A stretch of 64,000 nucleotides of DNA from Anaerotignum sp. MB30-C6 (GCF_030908465.1 NZ_CP133078.1:1736001-1800000), one strand, 5' to 3'; shown: positions 51,374 through 60,890, counted from the first letter of the stretch. Translations and numbers: made by a program. The notes: generated from the letters alone by a model not told the origin.

Positions 51374-52582
51374 TTACTTTAGATTTCTTTTCGTATAAAT
51401 AAAGTACGTTAAAATCAAAATGGTGCTTAAAACAAGAATATAGACGGAAACGAGAACAATCCCCAAATAAATTCCCATTTTTGTAAATGCTAAAGCGAGC
51501 AAGAATATAAACAACATCCCGTAAACATTTTGCAATAGAGAAATCAACGAATGTACAGTTGATCTTCCCTGTTCTTCAATCGTTTGTTGAACATACTCCT
51601 CCTGAATAACCCCTGCAGAGGATAAAAGCATGTAGAAAAGCCCATATAAAGGAATGAACACAATACCGTTGCTTAGCCCAAATGCAAGGAGGCAGCCTCC
51701 TGAGAGAAAACACAACAAACTAACCATATTAAAATCACTTTTTACACCAATTTTTGAAAAGAGATTCTTAACGGAATATGCAACCTTTGCACCCAACGCC
51801 TCAAGAATATGGCGGATGCTAATCCAAACCCCAATCATGCCAATATTTAAACCATAATTTTTAGCAATGATGGGATCATATTCATCGAGGACACCAGAAG
51901 CCCCAACAACGAGTACAAGCATAAGAATCGTTGTTAATAGCTGCTTATTTCGAAGGCATAATAAAGAAGCATCAACCAACGTAGCTATGGGGCTGCCTTG
52001 ATCTTCTAATTCGTCCTCCGCCTTCTCTTCCTTGAAAAAATTAACCTCTGGAAATTTCACTAGGAAAAGTATAGAAACCATAACAAAGAAAGCAGAAAGA
52101 ACTAATACGCCTTGATATGACAGTAAAGCAGCTAGAAAACCACCTGTAAGGCTAGATAACGCCACTCCCACACCTGAGTAGAAGGTTCCCTTTCCATAGA
52201 TTTCCCCAAACTGTTCTTCTTCCCTGTTTGCTTTGAGATTATCAAATAACAAAGCCTCCTCTGACCCAGAACAAAAGGATTCGCTAATACCCCATAAAAT
52301 AAAGCCAATGGCAAACAAAGCAAAACCATCAGCAAAAAACCAAGTGATATAACCAATTGCCTTGCTTAGGCCTCCCAAAAGAAGCATGTTTTTTCTACTC
52401 CAATGATCAGCAATAATACCTGTGGGTACTTCAAACACAACAACTGCCAAAGACCATATGGCAAGTAAAAAAGAAATCTGTGTTAAAGATAATCCCTTTG
52501 CCTGAAACATGAGTACATAAACAGGATAAATAGGCATGGTATCTTTAAATAATTTGTAAGCATAGTAAAGTTTAACGTTCAT
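51374..52582 (-). CDS. MFS transporter
   Basis: About 402 residues with 12 hydrophobic segments. The MFS loop 2-3 motif is present as FEVPTGIIADHWSRKNML. Most like drug-efflux or sugar-efflux MFS proteins of Firmicutes. The ATG at 52582 fits the family start (MNVKLYYAYKL), with AAAGGAC upstream; a TTG at 52603 is the frame limit. A short leader frame lies upstream at 52661-52690. Confidence 0.85.
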   Translation of the reverse strand: MNVKLYYAYKLFKDTMPIYPVYVLMFQAKGLSLTQISFLLAIWSLAVVVFEVPTGIIADHWSRKNMLLLGGLSKAIGYITWFFADGFALFAIGFILWGISESFCSGSEEALLFDNLKANREEEQFGEIYGKGTFYSGVGVALSSLTGGFLAALLSYQGVLVLSAFFVMVSILFLVKFPEVNFFKEEKAEDELEDQGSPIATLVDASLLCLRNKQLLTTILMLVLVVGASGVLDEYDPIIAKNYGLNIGMIGVWISIRHILEALGAKVAYSVKNLFSKIGVKSDFNMVSLLCFLSGGCLLAFGLSNGIVFIPLYGLFYMLLSSAGVIQEEYVQQTIEEQGRSTVHSLISLLQNVYGMLFIFLLALAFTKMGIYLGIVLVSVYILVLSTILILTYFIYTKRNLK

Positions 52583-52660
52583 TTTGATAGTCCGTCCTTT
52601 CAAATAGTTGATTTATGGTAGCTTCAACTTTGTAAAAGGTGGTGGACCTCGAGCGTACTA

Positions 52661-52690
52661 TTATTGGCCTGTGTCAATCCATTTTTTCAT
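52661..52690 (-). CDS. Candidate leader peptide upstream of the MFS gene
   Basis: A 9-residue frame, MKKWIDTGQ, with a strong GGAGGAG placed 5-7 nt before its ATG, ending about 80 nt before the MFS start. A weak hairpin AGTTGA/TCAACT lies between. Short leaders before exporter genes often mediate drug-dependent attenuation. Translation is not proven. Confidence 0.35.
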   Translation of the reverse strand: MKKWIDTGQ

Positions 52691-52973
52691 ACATTCTCCT
52701 CCTTCCTTTTTTTGTTAATTCCATAGAGATATTGAAAGTATACTATTTTTTAAACATGGAATCAATGAGTATTAATTACAATTTTATAACAATAGAACAT
52801 CACACAAAAACGATCCGACACATACCTTAATGTTTACCACTAAGTGACACACTATCCTCTGCCTTTTAAAGTGCTTTACTAGAATAATTTAGGGATTATG
52901 ATATAATTCAAATATGAATGCATGTTCTGAGAGCGCAACATACTTTTGAATTAATATATGTGAGGTGAATTTT
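52691..52973. other. Divergent intergenic region
   Basis: Together with the leader above, the gene-free gap 52583-52973 holds only the two promoters. A plus-strand open frame here has no ribosome site. I see no other structure. Confidence 0.45.
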
Positions 52974-53198
52974 ATGAGATGTCCTATTTGTAGTAATGAA
53001 ATGGAACAAGGGTTTTTACAAGGAAACCAAAGAGTCGCATGGGTGAAAAACAAACATAACATAACTCTTAAACCCAAAAGAGGTGAAGTGCTTCTAGAAA
53101 ATAAAACCCTCGACTCCTTTCTTCTAACAGCATGGATATGTAAAGATTGCAAGAAAGTAGTGATTGACTATGCCGATAAGGATTATCAAGAAGGGTAA
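52974..53198 (+). CDS. Small zinc-ribbon protein (DUF6487-like)
   Basis: 74 residues with two CxxC pairs (MRCPICSNEM and WICKDCKKVV) that would form one zinc ribbon. The middle part has LKPKRGEV. Start ATG at 52974 with GAGGTGA upstream; a GTG at 52965 overlaps that site. Function unknown. Confidence 0.8.
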   Translation: MRCPICSNEMEQGFLQGNQRVAWVKNKHNITLKPKRGEVLLENKTLDSFLLTAWICKDCKKVVIDYADKDYQEG

Positions 53199-53237
53199 AC
53201 AACGAAAAGGAGCACTCTCCAGAAAAAACTGAAATCG

Positions 53238-53266
53238 AGCCGCTACACAAGCAAGGTGTAGCGGCT
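53238..53266 (+). terminator. Terminator after the zinc-ribbon gene
   Basis: AGCCGCTACAC (53238-53248) pairs with GTGTAGCGGCT (53256-53266), 11 bp, then TATCCTTTT. Confidence 0.8.
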
Positions 53267-53638
53267 TATCCTTTTATCATTTTAAATTTAAGAATTTATT
53301 AACTCTTTCCACTATTATTGTAATAATTTTTGTATATGGTAAAATTATTACATACCATTGGAAATCGGAGGAGTTGGCTTCATAAATATCTCCTTCTGCC
53401 TGCTTATCTGGAAAATGCCTTTAGACGGATATTTTCCTTAGTGGTTTACTTTATATGCTAGGCTGTGAGAAAGAAAGATTTTTTATGCTTACTGGGTTAG
53501 GGTATTTCTACTCTAAATCTAAGGCTTAAAACAGTTCCGAGATGACTTAATTCACTTCACTAAAAATTATGGACGAACCCCTAAAAAGAAATAAAGTATA
53601 AAAGGTTGTTCACATTTGAAAGGATAAAAATACACAAT
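53267..53638. other. Gene-free region with an A/T-rich hairpin
   Basis: No gene. GTAATAATTTT (53320-53330) and AAAATTATTAC (53341-53351) form an exact 11-bp inverted repeat around a 10-nt loop. The rest is unremarkable. Confidence 0.5.
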
Positions 53639-54274
53639 ATGGACTTTAATGAAAAATTACAGCAACTTAGAAAACAACACGACTTAACCCAAGAACAGTT
53701 GGCAGAGCAGTTGTATGTGTCAAGAACAGCTATATCCAAGTGGGAAAGCGGGAAAGGTTATCCTAATATTGACTCGTTAAAAAATGTCTCCACTTATTTT
53801 TCCGTATCAATTGATGAGTTGCTGTTTAATAAGGAACACCCTATTCTAGTTGAAGAGACGAATGCGACTAGAAATGATATGTATAATTTGATATATGGGA
53901 TATTAGATGTACTGGTAATTATTTTTATATTCCTCCCCCTTTATGGTAAGCCAGAAGGTACATATATTCGTGCCGTAAACCTCTTTGCTTTTACTGAGAC
54001 TACAGAAGTTATGCTGACAATATATTGGGCCATTTATACCACGATAATTGGGCTTGGTATTGTGGGGTTGATCTTAGAGTACCAAAAAAGAGAGCATTGG
54101 CGGCAAAAAGTATTTTATTGTTCTGTTTTAATAGAAATACTTGCAGTCTGTTTTTTTGCTGCCGCAAGAGAACCTTATGTTACAGCCTTACTGTTTTTAC
54201 TTCTGCTCATTAAAGGGCTAATGCTTATTAAAAGTATTAGAATGAAGCATAACACCCAATTAACCTTTAAATAA
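53639..54274 (+). CDS. Membrane-associated XRE family regulator
   Basis: 211 residues. N-terminal XRE helix-turn-helix (LRKQHDLTQEQLAEQLYVSRTAISKWESGKGYPNIDSL, in two parts), then a linker, then four hydrophobic helices in the C-terminal 130 residues. This layout is common in Firmicutes regulators that sense membrane or cell-wall agents. The ATG at 53639 is used; GAAAGGA lies about 13 nt upstream, a little far. Upstream of uppP. Confidence 0.85.
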   Translation: MDFNEKLQQLRKQHDLTQEQLAEQLYVSRTAISKWESGKGYPNIDSLKNVSTYFSVSIDELLFNKEHPILVEETNATRNDMYNLIYGILDVLVIIFIFLPLYGKPEGTYIRAVNLFAFTETTEVMLTIYWAIYTTIIGLGIVGLILEYQKREHWRQKVFYCSVLIEILAVCFFAAAREPYVTALLFLLLLIKGLMLIKSIRMKHNTQLTFK

Positions 54275-54275
54275 G

Positions 54276-54307
54276 ACCTTTGATACGAAAAGTGTCAGGG
54301 TTTTTTC
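54276..54307 (+). terminator. Terminator after the XRE gene
   Basis: ACCTTTGATAC (54276-54286) pairs with GTGTCAGGGT (54292-54301) with one bulge and two G-U pairs, followed by TTTTT. Confidence 0.65.
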
Positions 54308-54610
54308 TAATGTGTCAGTAAGTTTCTTGCTTTTTTCCGTAGATTAGAGAATAATCAACTTGAAGACGAAGAAGGTAAGGTGTAAAATAAGAGGCTATGT
54401 GTTGCAAAATATATATAAAAATGAAAAAACCAAGGAAACTTTGGAAAGATAAAGATTAAAATCAGTAATTAATATACTGGAAATTTCCTTTTGTTTTCTA
54501 GTAAACATCGAACTATCCCCTACTGCCCATGAGGTTAAGACGATTTAATTAAATATTTTGCATTCACCTTTTGCTACATTTTGCGAAATGAATAAGGAGG
54601 AATTAAAGTA
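54308..54610. other. Upstream region of uppP
   Basis: About 300 bp without a gene; no clear repeat or riboswitch. It ends in the uppP ribosome binding site AAGGAGGA. Confidence 0.5.
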
Positions 54611-55447
54611 ATGGTGTTAGATTTTATTGAAATGATTAAAGTTATTTTTTTAGGTATTGTGGAAGGTATTACAGAATGGCTACCCATAAGCAGTACAGGA
54701 CATATGTTGTTGGTTGATGAATTTATCAAGTTAAATATGAGCCAAGAGTTCAAGGAAATCTTTTTTGTAGTCATTCAGCTAGGTGCAATTTTAGCTGTTG
54801 TTTTAGTATTTTGGAATAAGATGTTTCCATTTCAATTCAAAGATAAAACCAAATCCATGATTCGAAAAGATATTTTCTCTTTATGGTTTAAGGTTGCCTT
54901 TGCATGTGTTCCATCCGCAGTGATTGGGCTTTTATTTGATGATTTTTTAGAGGCTCATTTGCAAACTCCAATCATCATTGCGGCTATGCTGATTCTTTAC
55001 GGGTTGCTATTTATTTTCATTGAAAACTGGAATAAAAGGCGTACCCCAACGACACAAACCATCGCAAATATCAGTTACAAAACCGCTTTCGCCATAGGGC
55101 TATTTCAAGTTTTGTCTCTCATTCCAGGTACATCTCGTTCGGGGGCTACCATTGTTGGCGCCTTGCTGATTGGAGTATCTAGAATTGCAGCAGCTGAGTT
55201 CACATTCTACCTGGCCGTACCAACTATGGTAGGTGCCAGTGCCCTTAAATTATTGAAATTTGGCTTTGCATTCTCTAGTGCGGAGCTGATTGCCCTTTTG
55301 CTTGGCATGGTCGTAGCATTTGTTGTGTCAATCCTTGTTATAAAGTTTTTAATGACCTATATCAAAAAGCATGACTTTAAAGTATTTGGTTGGTACCGCA
55401 TCGTGCTTGGTGTAATCGTTTTGCTTTACTTTTCTATTATGATTTAA
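54611..55447 (+). CDS. uppP: Undecaprenyl-diphosphate phosphatase UppP (BacA)
   Basis: 278 residues, about eight membrane helices. Active-site motifs [16 protein letters not shown] and [15 protein letters not shown] with the catalytic Glu residues, Ser and Arg. It recycles the undecaprenyl carrier for peptidoglycan synthesis, and overproduction gives bacitracin resistance. AGGAGGA is 10 nt before the ATG. The membrane XRE gene upstream may control it. Confidence 0.97.
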   Translation: MVLDFIEMIKVIFLGIVEGITEWLPISSTGHMLLVDEFIKLNMSQEFKEIFFVVIQLGAILAVVLVFWNKMFPFQFKDKTKSMIRKDIFSLWFKVAFACVPSAVIGLLFDDFLEAHLQTPIIIAAMLILYGLLFIFIENWNKRRTPTTQTIANISYKTAFAIGLFQVLSLIPGTSRSGATIVGALLIGVSRIAAAEFTFYLAVPTMVGASALKLLKFGFAFSSAELIALLLGMVVAFVVSILVIKFLMTYIKKHDFKVFGWYRIVLGVIVLLYFSIMI

Positions 55448-55462
55448 AATATGATAAAAAGA

Positions 55463-55492
55463 CATTGCATTTCGGAATTGCAATGCTTTTTT
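55463..55492 (+). terminator. Terminator after uppP
   Basis: CATTGCA (55463-55469) pairs with TGCAATG (55479-55485), followed by CTTTTTTT. Confidence 0.75.
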
Positions 55493-55555
55493 TGAAACAT
55501 ATAAATTAATTATGGTATAATTTAAAAATTAAATAATAATAAAACAGGTGAAAAA

Positions 55556-56389
55556 ATGATAACCAATGAATATGTAAATCGTGCCATAAGCTATATTTTA
55601 GATCATATTAACGAGAATATTTCTGTGGAGGAAGTTGCAAAGTACTGTAATTTCTCCAAATTTTACTTTTCAAGATTATTCAAGGTGACCACAGGTGAAA
55701 GTATCTATGAATTCATAAAAAGAATCAAAATGGAACAAAGCGCTTTTCGTCTCAAAGTAGAGAAGGAACGAAGTATCACAGATATTAGCAGAGATTATGG
55801 ATACAGTTCATCTAACTACAGTTCAGCTTTTCGACAACATCACAATATGTCCCCAGTGGAGTTTCGGCGTAGTATAGAGCAGCATTATCTTTCAAATCCA
55901 ATCTTTACAAATGCAGATATTAGGCTAGAATCCTTTGAGGAATGCAATGAAAAAATCTCTATTGAAACTTTGGAAGAGTATCATGTGATTTATGAACGAT
56001 ATATTGGAAATTATGGGGATTTGTCTAAAAATTGGGGTGCGTTTCAAGCTAAGTATAAAGAATATGTTACAGATGATGCACTGCTTATTGAACGCACCTT
56101 CGACGACCCCTCAATTACAGATATCAATGAATGTCTCTACGATATTTGTATAAAGGTTGATAAATCCTGCCCTTTAGAAAATACATATTCCCTAAGTGGG
56201 GGCAAATTCGCAATATACCATTTTAAAGGCCCTGTTCAAGCAATTTACGCTGCCTATCAGAGCATCTTTAATGTATGGCTTGCACAAAGTGGTTACTCCA
56301 TTGATGATCGTTACAGCTTTGAAGTATATCGCAAAGTGGACTGCTCATCCATGTATATGGAAATAGATATTTGTATTCCCATTAAATAG
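55556..56389 (+). CDS. AraC family regulator with GyrI-like effector domain
   Basis: 277 residues. The N-terminal double helix-turn-helix of AraC type (about 8-105; EEVAKYCNFSKFYFSRLFKVTTG and the second ISRDYGYSSSNYSSAFRQHHNMSP) is followed by a GyrI/Rob-like ligand-binding domain (about 125-277). Such proteins (Rob, SoxS-like) sense hydrophobic compounds. It precedes a MATE pump in the same direction and probably controls it. Confidence 0.92.
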   Translation: MITNEYVNRAISYILDHINENISVEEVAKYCNFSKFYFSRLFKVTTGESIYEFIKRIKMEQSAFRLKVEKERSITDISRDYGYSSSNYSSAFRQHHNMSPVEFRRSIEQHYLSNPIFTNADIRLESFEECNEKISIETLEEYHVIYERYIGNYGDLSKNWGAFQAKYKEYVTDDALLIERTFDDPSITDINECLYDICIKVDKSCPLENTYSLSGGKFAIYHFKGPVQAIYAAYQSIFNVWLAQSGYSIDDRYSFEVYRKVDCSSMYMEIDICIPIK

Positions 56390-56473
56390 GGCACAAAAAC
56401 AGAAGTATATTATTTCCTTTTCGTATATCATTCATAGTGTTGTTACTATTAATATATATATGGAGGAAAAAAT

Positions 56474-57811
56474 ATGAATCTAGAAAGTCTTAAAAGTCAC
56501 AGAGTAAAGATGATTTTTCAGTTTTCAATCCCATCCATCATTGCAATGGTGCTGACTTCCCTGATTACCGTTGTTGATGGGCTTTTCATTGGAAATTATG
56601 TAGGTGGGGATGGCATTGCCGCAGTAAATCTAGGACTACCCATCATTTATTTATATCTGGGTATCGGTCTTATGATTTCCGTTGGGGGTGTAGCCCTAGC
56701 CGGAATGGCCTTTGGTGCAGGAGATATTGACAAATGTAATCATGTTTTTAATCAAACCGTGTGTACAACAGTCGTGGCGTCTGCCCTACTTACATTTGTG
56801 ATGTGGGTTTGCCTAGATCCTATGCTTCAACGATTAAACGCAAACCCTCAGGTGGCCACACACTTCAAGAATTATTACTCGGTTATGCTGTTTCAACTGC
56901 CAATCATGATTATAAATGCTTCCTTTGGGATGTTTATTAGAAGCGAAGGCGAACCAGCATATTTTATGAAGGTAAATATTTTAAATGTGCTACTGAATAC
57001 TTTACTGGATTTTATTTTTGTAAAGTGGTTATACCAAGGTGTTACGGGGGTTGCTGTAGCATCTCTTATATCAGGGGTGGTTTCCTTATTGTGCATCCTT
57101 TATTATTTTATAAAGAAATCAAAAGTATATAAGCTTGGTAAGTTCCGCTACTCTTCAACCGTTTGGAAAAGTACAGTTTTCAACGGAAGTTCTGAATTTA
57201 TTGGAGAGATGTCACTTTGCATTTCCATCTTTGCATATAATTTTGTGATTCTGAAGTACATTGGAGTACATGGTGTGACGGCATTTGCCATTGCAGGGTA
57301 TATTTCTTATATTTTTAGCATGATTATCCTTGGTTTTGGACAAGGAGTCGTCCCCCTTCTCAGTTTTAGCTACGGTGCAAAAGAGTATAGCTTGGCGTCA
57401 AACATTAGAAAAACTACGAATATGATTGTCCTCATAGTAGGTGCTGCAGTTTTGCTTCTGGTTTTACTCAGTTCTGGTTGGTATAGCCAACTCTTTGTTC
57501 GGGATGAACAGATAAAACAGATGATTCGTTCAGGTTTGGTTATCTTTTCTGTTTCTTTTTTGTTTTCTGGAGTGAATACGATTACGTCGTTCTACTTTAC
57601 TTCTATAGGAAAAGCCAAGGAATCTGCCATGATATCTTCCGCACGTGGATTGTTTTTCTTACTAATTTGTATATTCACCCTACCCTCAATTTTAGGGATG
57701 AATGGCGTATGGCTTGTAGCACCCGTAACAGAAGGCATAACCCTATTGATAACTTTCTTTTATATTTACAAAGAAAAAGTAAAAGAGAGGGAAGGTGGTT
57801 TTGCATTGTAA
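56474..57811 (+). CDS. MATE family efflux pump
   Basis: 445 residues, 12 hydrophobic segments. Start FQFSIPSIIAMVLTSLITVVDGLFIGN is typical of the MepA-like branch. It exports drugs or cationic compounds using sodium or proton gradients. GGAGGAAA precedes the ATG, and the gene lies 84 bp after the AraC/GyrI regulator. Confidence 0.93.
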   Translation: MNLESLKSHRVKMIFQFSIPSIIAMVLTSLITVVDGLFIGNYVGGDGIAAVNLGLPIIYLYLGIGLMISVGGVALAGMAFGAGDIDKCNHVFNQTVCTTVVASALLTFVMWVCLDPMLQRLNANPQVATHFKNYYSVMLFQLPIMIINASFGMFIRSEGEPAYFMKVNILNVLLNTLLDFIFVKWLYQGVTGVAVASLISGVVSLLCILYYFIKKSKVYKLGKFRYSSTVWKSTVFNGSSEFIGEMSLCISIFAYNFVILKYIGVHGVTAFAIAGYISYIFSMIILGFGQGVVPLLSFSYGAKEYSLASNIRKTTNMIVLIVGAAVLLLVLLSSGWYSQLFVRDEQIKQMIRSGLVIFSVSFLFSGVNTITSFYFTSIGKAKESAMISSARGLFFLLICIFTLPSILGMNGVWLVAPVTEGITLLITFFYIYKEKVKEREGGFAL

Positions 57812-57836
57812 ACCTTACATAGGAAAAAAAAGAGTG

Positions 57837-57865
57837 AAGCACTGCCCTTGGGCAGTGCTTTTTTA
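57837..57865 (+). terminator. Terminator after the MATE gene
   Basis: AAGCACTGCCC (57837-57847) pairs with GGGCAGTGCTT (57850-57860), then TTTT. Strong hairpin. Confidence 0.9.
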
Positions 57866-57982
57866 TGGATTCATTTCAATTTATAATTAATCGAAAGGAC
57901 TCTGGGTATTTTTTAAAATCATCCAACTCACAGAACTGTGTCCTTTATAATGCCGTTTACAAAGCTTGTTTTTATAAAAATT

Positions 57983-58007
57983 GCCCTGCTAACTCTCTCA
58001 GCAGGGC
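57983..58007 (-). terminator. Terminator of the PPOX-TfoX-GyrI unit
   Basis: GCCCTGCT (57983-57990) pairs with AGCAGGGC (58000-58007); on the minus strand followed by AATTTTTA. It lies about 7 bp past the stop of the PPOX gene. Confidence 0.8.
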
Positions 58008-58013
58008 TTGATA

Positions 58014-58433
58014 TTATAATGCAATACGATCCATATGTTCAAAATCAATCACCACATCCGCATGGTCAAATGTAATCTCAAATAAAATCAGGCTTGGCAA
58101 TACGTCAGGAATACTCATGATATATTCTGGCATCTTCTTAAGAAATTTTTCTTTTACTTCTTCTACGGAAAGGCTGCTTTTCCGAACTATACCATTTTTG
58201 ACACGAACGTGTTCTTCACCATTGGTGGTAATGGTGGTAAATGCAATGTTAGGATTTTTTTCAACCTCCCTAACCTTTTGATTATCTGCAAAACTTGTAA
58301 AATACAGAGTCTTTTTATCCGAGTCGTAATAAAAGTTAATGATGCGAACATTGGGCATTCCATCCACAGCCGTTGCAAGGGCCATTTCTGTTTGACTCTC
58401 CATCATGCGTTCAAATTCTTTTCTATAATCCAT
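58014..58433 (-). CDS. Pyridoxamine 5'-phosphate oxidase-family protein
   Basis: 139 residues, split-barrel flavin-binding fold (EMALATAVDGMPNVRIINFYYD, LYFTSFADNQKVREVEKNPNIAFT). Members bind FMN or F420 and act as reductases or flavin sensors. Precise activity unknown. It lies 1 bp after the TfoX-like gene, so the two are in one transcript. Confidence 0.88.
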   Translation of the reverse strand: MDYRKEFERMMESQTEMALATAVDGMPNVRIINFYYDSDKKTLYFTSFADNQKVREVEKNPNIAFTTITTNGEEHVRVKNGIVRKSSLSVEEVKEKFLKKMPEYIMSIPDVLPSLILFEITFDHADVVIDFEHMDRIAL

Positions 58434-58434
58434 G

Positions 58435-58764
58435 TTATCTTGCTCCTTTCTTCTTCTTGGGTTTGGGCAATGAAAGCTGGCTGCAAGTATCCTGAATCAG
58501 GTTACAAAGAAACTCTCTGTCCTCCAGATCTTCCAGCAATATTCTGGGCTTTGCACCTTCATATGGAATCCCCATTTTTGCATCAGGCAAATGTGCTAAC
58601 CCTGCTTCTGTGGGAGTAATATAGAGCCTATCATCACCAATGAGGGCAAAGCATTTTCCATCACAATAAATGGCATATCCCCCAAACATATACTTATAGG
58701 TAATTGTACCTGCAAGGCTCATTTGCTCACAAGCATATAAAACATAGTCTAATGATTTTGCCAT
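58435..58764 (-). CDS. TfoX/Sxy N-terminal domain protein
   Basis: 109 residues with the TfoX-N pattern YKYMFGGYAIYCDGKCFALIGDDRLYI and a basic tail (PKPKKKKGAR). Full-length TfoX controls competence in Proteobacteria; short N-domain proteins are frequent in Firmicutes and of unknown role. It is 1 bp from both neighbouring genes. Confidence 0.88.
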   Translation of the reverse strand: MAKSLDYVLYACEQMSLAGTITYKYMFGGYAIYCDGKCFALIGDDRLYITPTEAGLAHLPDAKMGIPYEGAKPRILLEDLEDREFLCNLIQDTCSQLSLPKPKKKKGAR

Positions 58765-58765
58765 A

Positions 58766-59404
58766 TCACATCCTCCTAACTGGATACCGCAGTATCGTTT
58801 TCATTTTAGATACTTCAATTTTACGAGGGTCAGACAGATAAATTTCATGGTGTCGGCGAGTCTGGGAAAGGTCACTTAACAATTTTTCCTCCTCCATGAA
58901 AGCCTTCATCTCGGCCAGTGTTTCTGGCTCATCATCAAAGCTGCCATGGTGCATACACTGAACGCAAAGCCCCTCGGAAAACCACGCTAGCCTCGCAATT
59001 TTAACATCCAGATGAGGCTTTTTTGCCCTTACCATTTCACAAGCTTGGGCAAACACTTCTTCTGTTACAAACTCAGGCTGACGTATCATAGATGTCCAGT
59101 GGAATTTAGATTTACAACTGTAATCGAATTCATCCAAATCTCCCAGCCACCAAAGCCCTTCTAGGGGTGCTACCACATACTCAAAATAACAGGGTGGCGT
59201 ATTGCCTTTTTTAGGCATCATCTTGATGGCATAGGACAATGCATACAACGTTTCAACGGCACGCTGATATTCACCATCTTCTTCATTGGGATTGCCTTGT
59301 CCATCAATCTGAATAAAACACATTTCCGGAACTTCAATAACTGATGGTTGAGTTTTGGGTTGATATAGATTTTTATACTTTTTCTTATAGTCTATTTTCT
59401 CCAT
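58766..59404 (-). CDS. GyrI-like small-molecule-binding protein
   Basis: 212 residues, GyrI-like domain over most of its length (CFIQIDGQGNPN, YFEYVVAPLEGLWW, LDVKIARLAWFSEGLCVQCMHHGSFDDEPETL). Stand-alone members hydrolyse or bind small toxic compounds. The ATG at 59404 has GGAGGAAA upstream; the frame is open to a TTG at 59416. It may belong to the WYL regulator's control. Confidence 0.85.
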   Translation of the reverse strand: MEKIDYKKKYKNLYQPKTQPSVIEVPEMCFIQIDGQGNPNEEDGEYQRAVETLYALSYAIKMMPKKGNTPPCYFEYVVAPLEGLWWLGDLDEFDYSCKSKFHWTSMIRQPEFVTEEVFAQACEMVRAKKPHLDVKIARLAWFSEGLCVQCMHHGSFDDEPETLAEMKAFMEEEKLLSDLSQTRRHHEIYLSDPRKIEVSKMKTILRYPVRRM

Positions 59405-59461
59405 GCTTTCCTCCAATCCAAATTAAGAATAGCATATTAAAATAGACAACAGTATGTCATA

Positions 59462-60355
59462 TTATAAATACTGCTTTAAAGTTTCTTGCAAGGTATTTTT
59501 AATTTGCAGCCGAATATCCTGCGGCGCTATCACCTGACAGTGTTGACCGAAAGAAGCAAGATAATGATAAACCCACTCGCCTCGGGGCATGGTAAGCTCC
59601 ACGAAAAATCCACCATCTGGAAGTTTTTCATATTCGGGAAACTCGTCATAAACTCGATAGGTCATTTCTTTAGATATCTTCAGCATAATGGTTACAAAGT
59701 CATCTTCAAAGATTTCTTTGCCATCAAATATTTTTTTAGGTGTTTGTCTATCAAAAAGTTCTGGCAACACCATTAATTCTTTGATTCTACGCAGCTTGAA
59801 GAAGCGAAAATTACTCCGAACTCTACAATAGGCATATAGATACCATCCCTGACCCTTAAAGCAAAGCTTCATGGGTTCCACGACACGCTGTAAACTACCC
59901 TCACCACTGTAATAAAGAAACTCTACTACTTGCTTACCAAGGATTGCAGCTTTCAAAGTGGTAAATACTTTAGCCTCTTCGTCTGCATTTGCCCATCCGG
60001 AAAAGTCCACCTCTACCCAATCGCTTTGGCTTCTTCCAAACAAGGAAGATAACTTTTGAACAGCAGTATTGGTTTGTTCCAAGCTTACAGCCTCCACAGC
60101 GTGGAGTGCAGAGAGGATGTCTGCTTTTTCTCTGTTCGTTAATAAGGTTTTATTCAAAACAAAGTCAGGAAGAAGGGAAATACCACCACCCCTGCCTTTC
60201 GTCATATAAATTGGAATTCCCGCTGAGGACAAAAGCTCCACATCACGATAAATTGTACGAGGGGAAACTTCAAAGTGATTTGCTAACGCTCCAGCGGTTA
60301 TGGTTTCTTGATTTAACAATAAATAAATCATTTCAAATAGTCTATTGATCTGCAA
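59462..60355 (-). CDS. YafY-type WYL domain transcriptional regulator
   Basis: 297 residues. N-terminal helix-turn-helix_11 (ANHFEVSPRTIYRDVELLSSAGIPI), then a WYL ligand-sensing domain (VEPMKLCFKGQGWYLYAYC). The start is the TTG at 60355 (MQINRLFEMIYLLL, the usual family beginning), with GGAGGTGG upstream; the open frame extends to 60424. It probably regulates the GyrI-TfoX-PPOX genes that follow. Confidence 0.88.
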   Translation of the reverse strand: MQINRLFEMIYLLLNQETITAGALANHFEVSPRTIYRDVELLSSAGIPIYMTKGRGGGISLLPDFVLNKTLLTNREKADILSALHAVEAVSLEQTNTAVQKLSSLFGRSQSDWVEVDFSGWANADEEAKVFTTLKAAILGKQVVEFLYYSGEGSLQRVVEPMKLCFKGQGWYLYAYCRVRSNFRFFKLRRIKELMVLPELFDRQTPKKIFDGKEIFEDDFVTIMLKISKEMTYRVYDEFPEYEKLPDGGFFVELTMPRGEWVYHYLASFGQHCQVIAPQDIRLQIKNTLQETLKQYL

Positions 60356-60890
60356 TACCACCACCTCCATCCCTTTATTATAAAACAATAATATGACATC
60401 CACAAGACATATTATCTCGCCCAATTGGACGGAAGAAGTCTCTTATTGGCGTTAATTCAATCATTTTAGGAATGTATAGATAAGGACCCTCTTTCAATAC
60501 TGATAAGGAAAAGCCCCTGTTGCTTTTCATGAACCAACCAAAGTTAAACCCTGACTGTTCATTGCTACAGTTTAAATTTGTGTGTGCATATAAAATAGCA
60601 AAATAAAGCTTTTAGGAAATAAGCTTGAAGTACTTCAAAGGTACTCTTTAGTTTATTTCGAGGCAAAAAATATGACTAAGCTTAGTAGAAACTAAACTTA
60701 GTCTATTAGGAACTTTGGTTTTTGATGGGAATTTAAAAGTAAATATGTTTCTGTGGTAGATTATTTTCAACAAGACAAAACGTCTTTATTTAAAAATGAA
60801 CACCAGAACAGAGAAATAAAATTTCTCTACGGATGAATATAACATTCATCATAAAAAAGGTAAAGCTATCCTTTCGCTTTTGAAATATCT
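60356..60890. other. Gene-free region before the hydrogenase genes
   Basis: 535 bp without a gene. It contains an imperfect 13-bp hairpin GACTAAGCTTAGT/ACTAAACTTAGTC (60673-60704) and two hairpins near the hydrogenase 3' end: AGAGAAAT/ATTTCTCT (60814-60832) and GATGAAT/ATTCATC (60833-60851). These two may end the hydrogenase transcript, but no T run follows on the minus strand. Confidence 0.5.
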
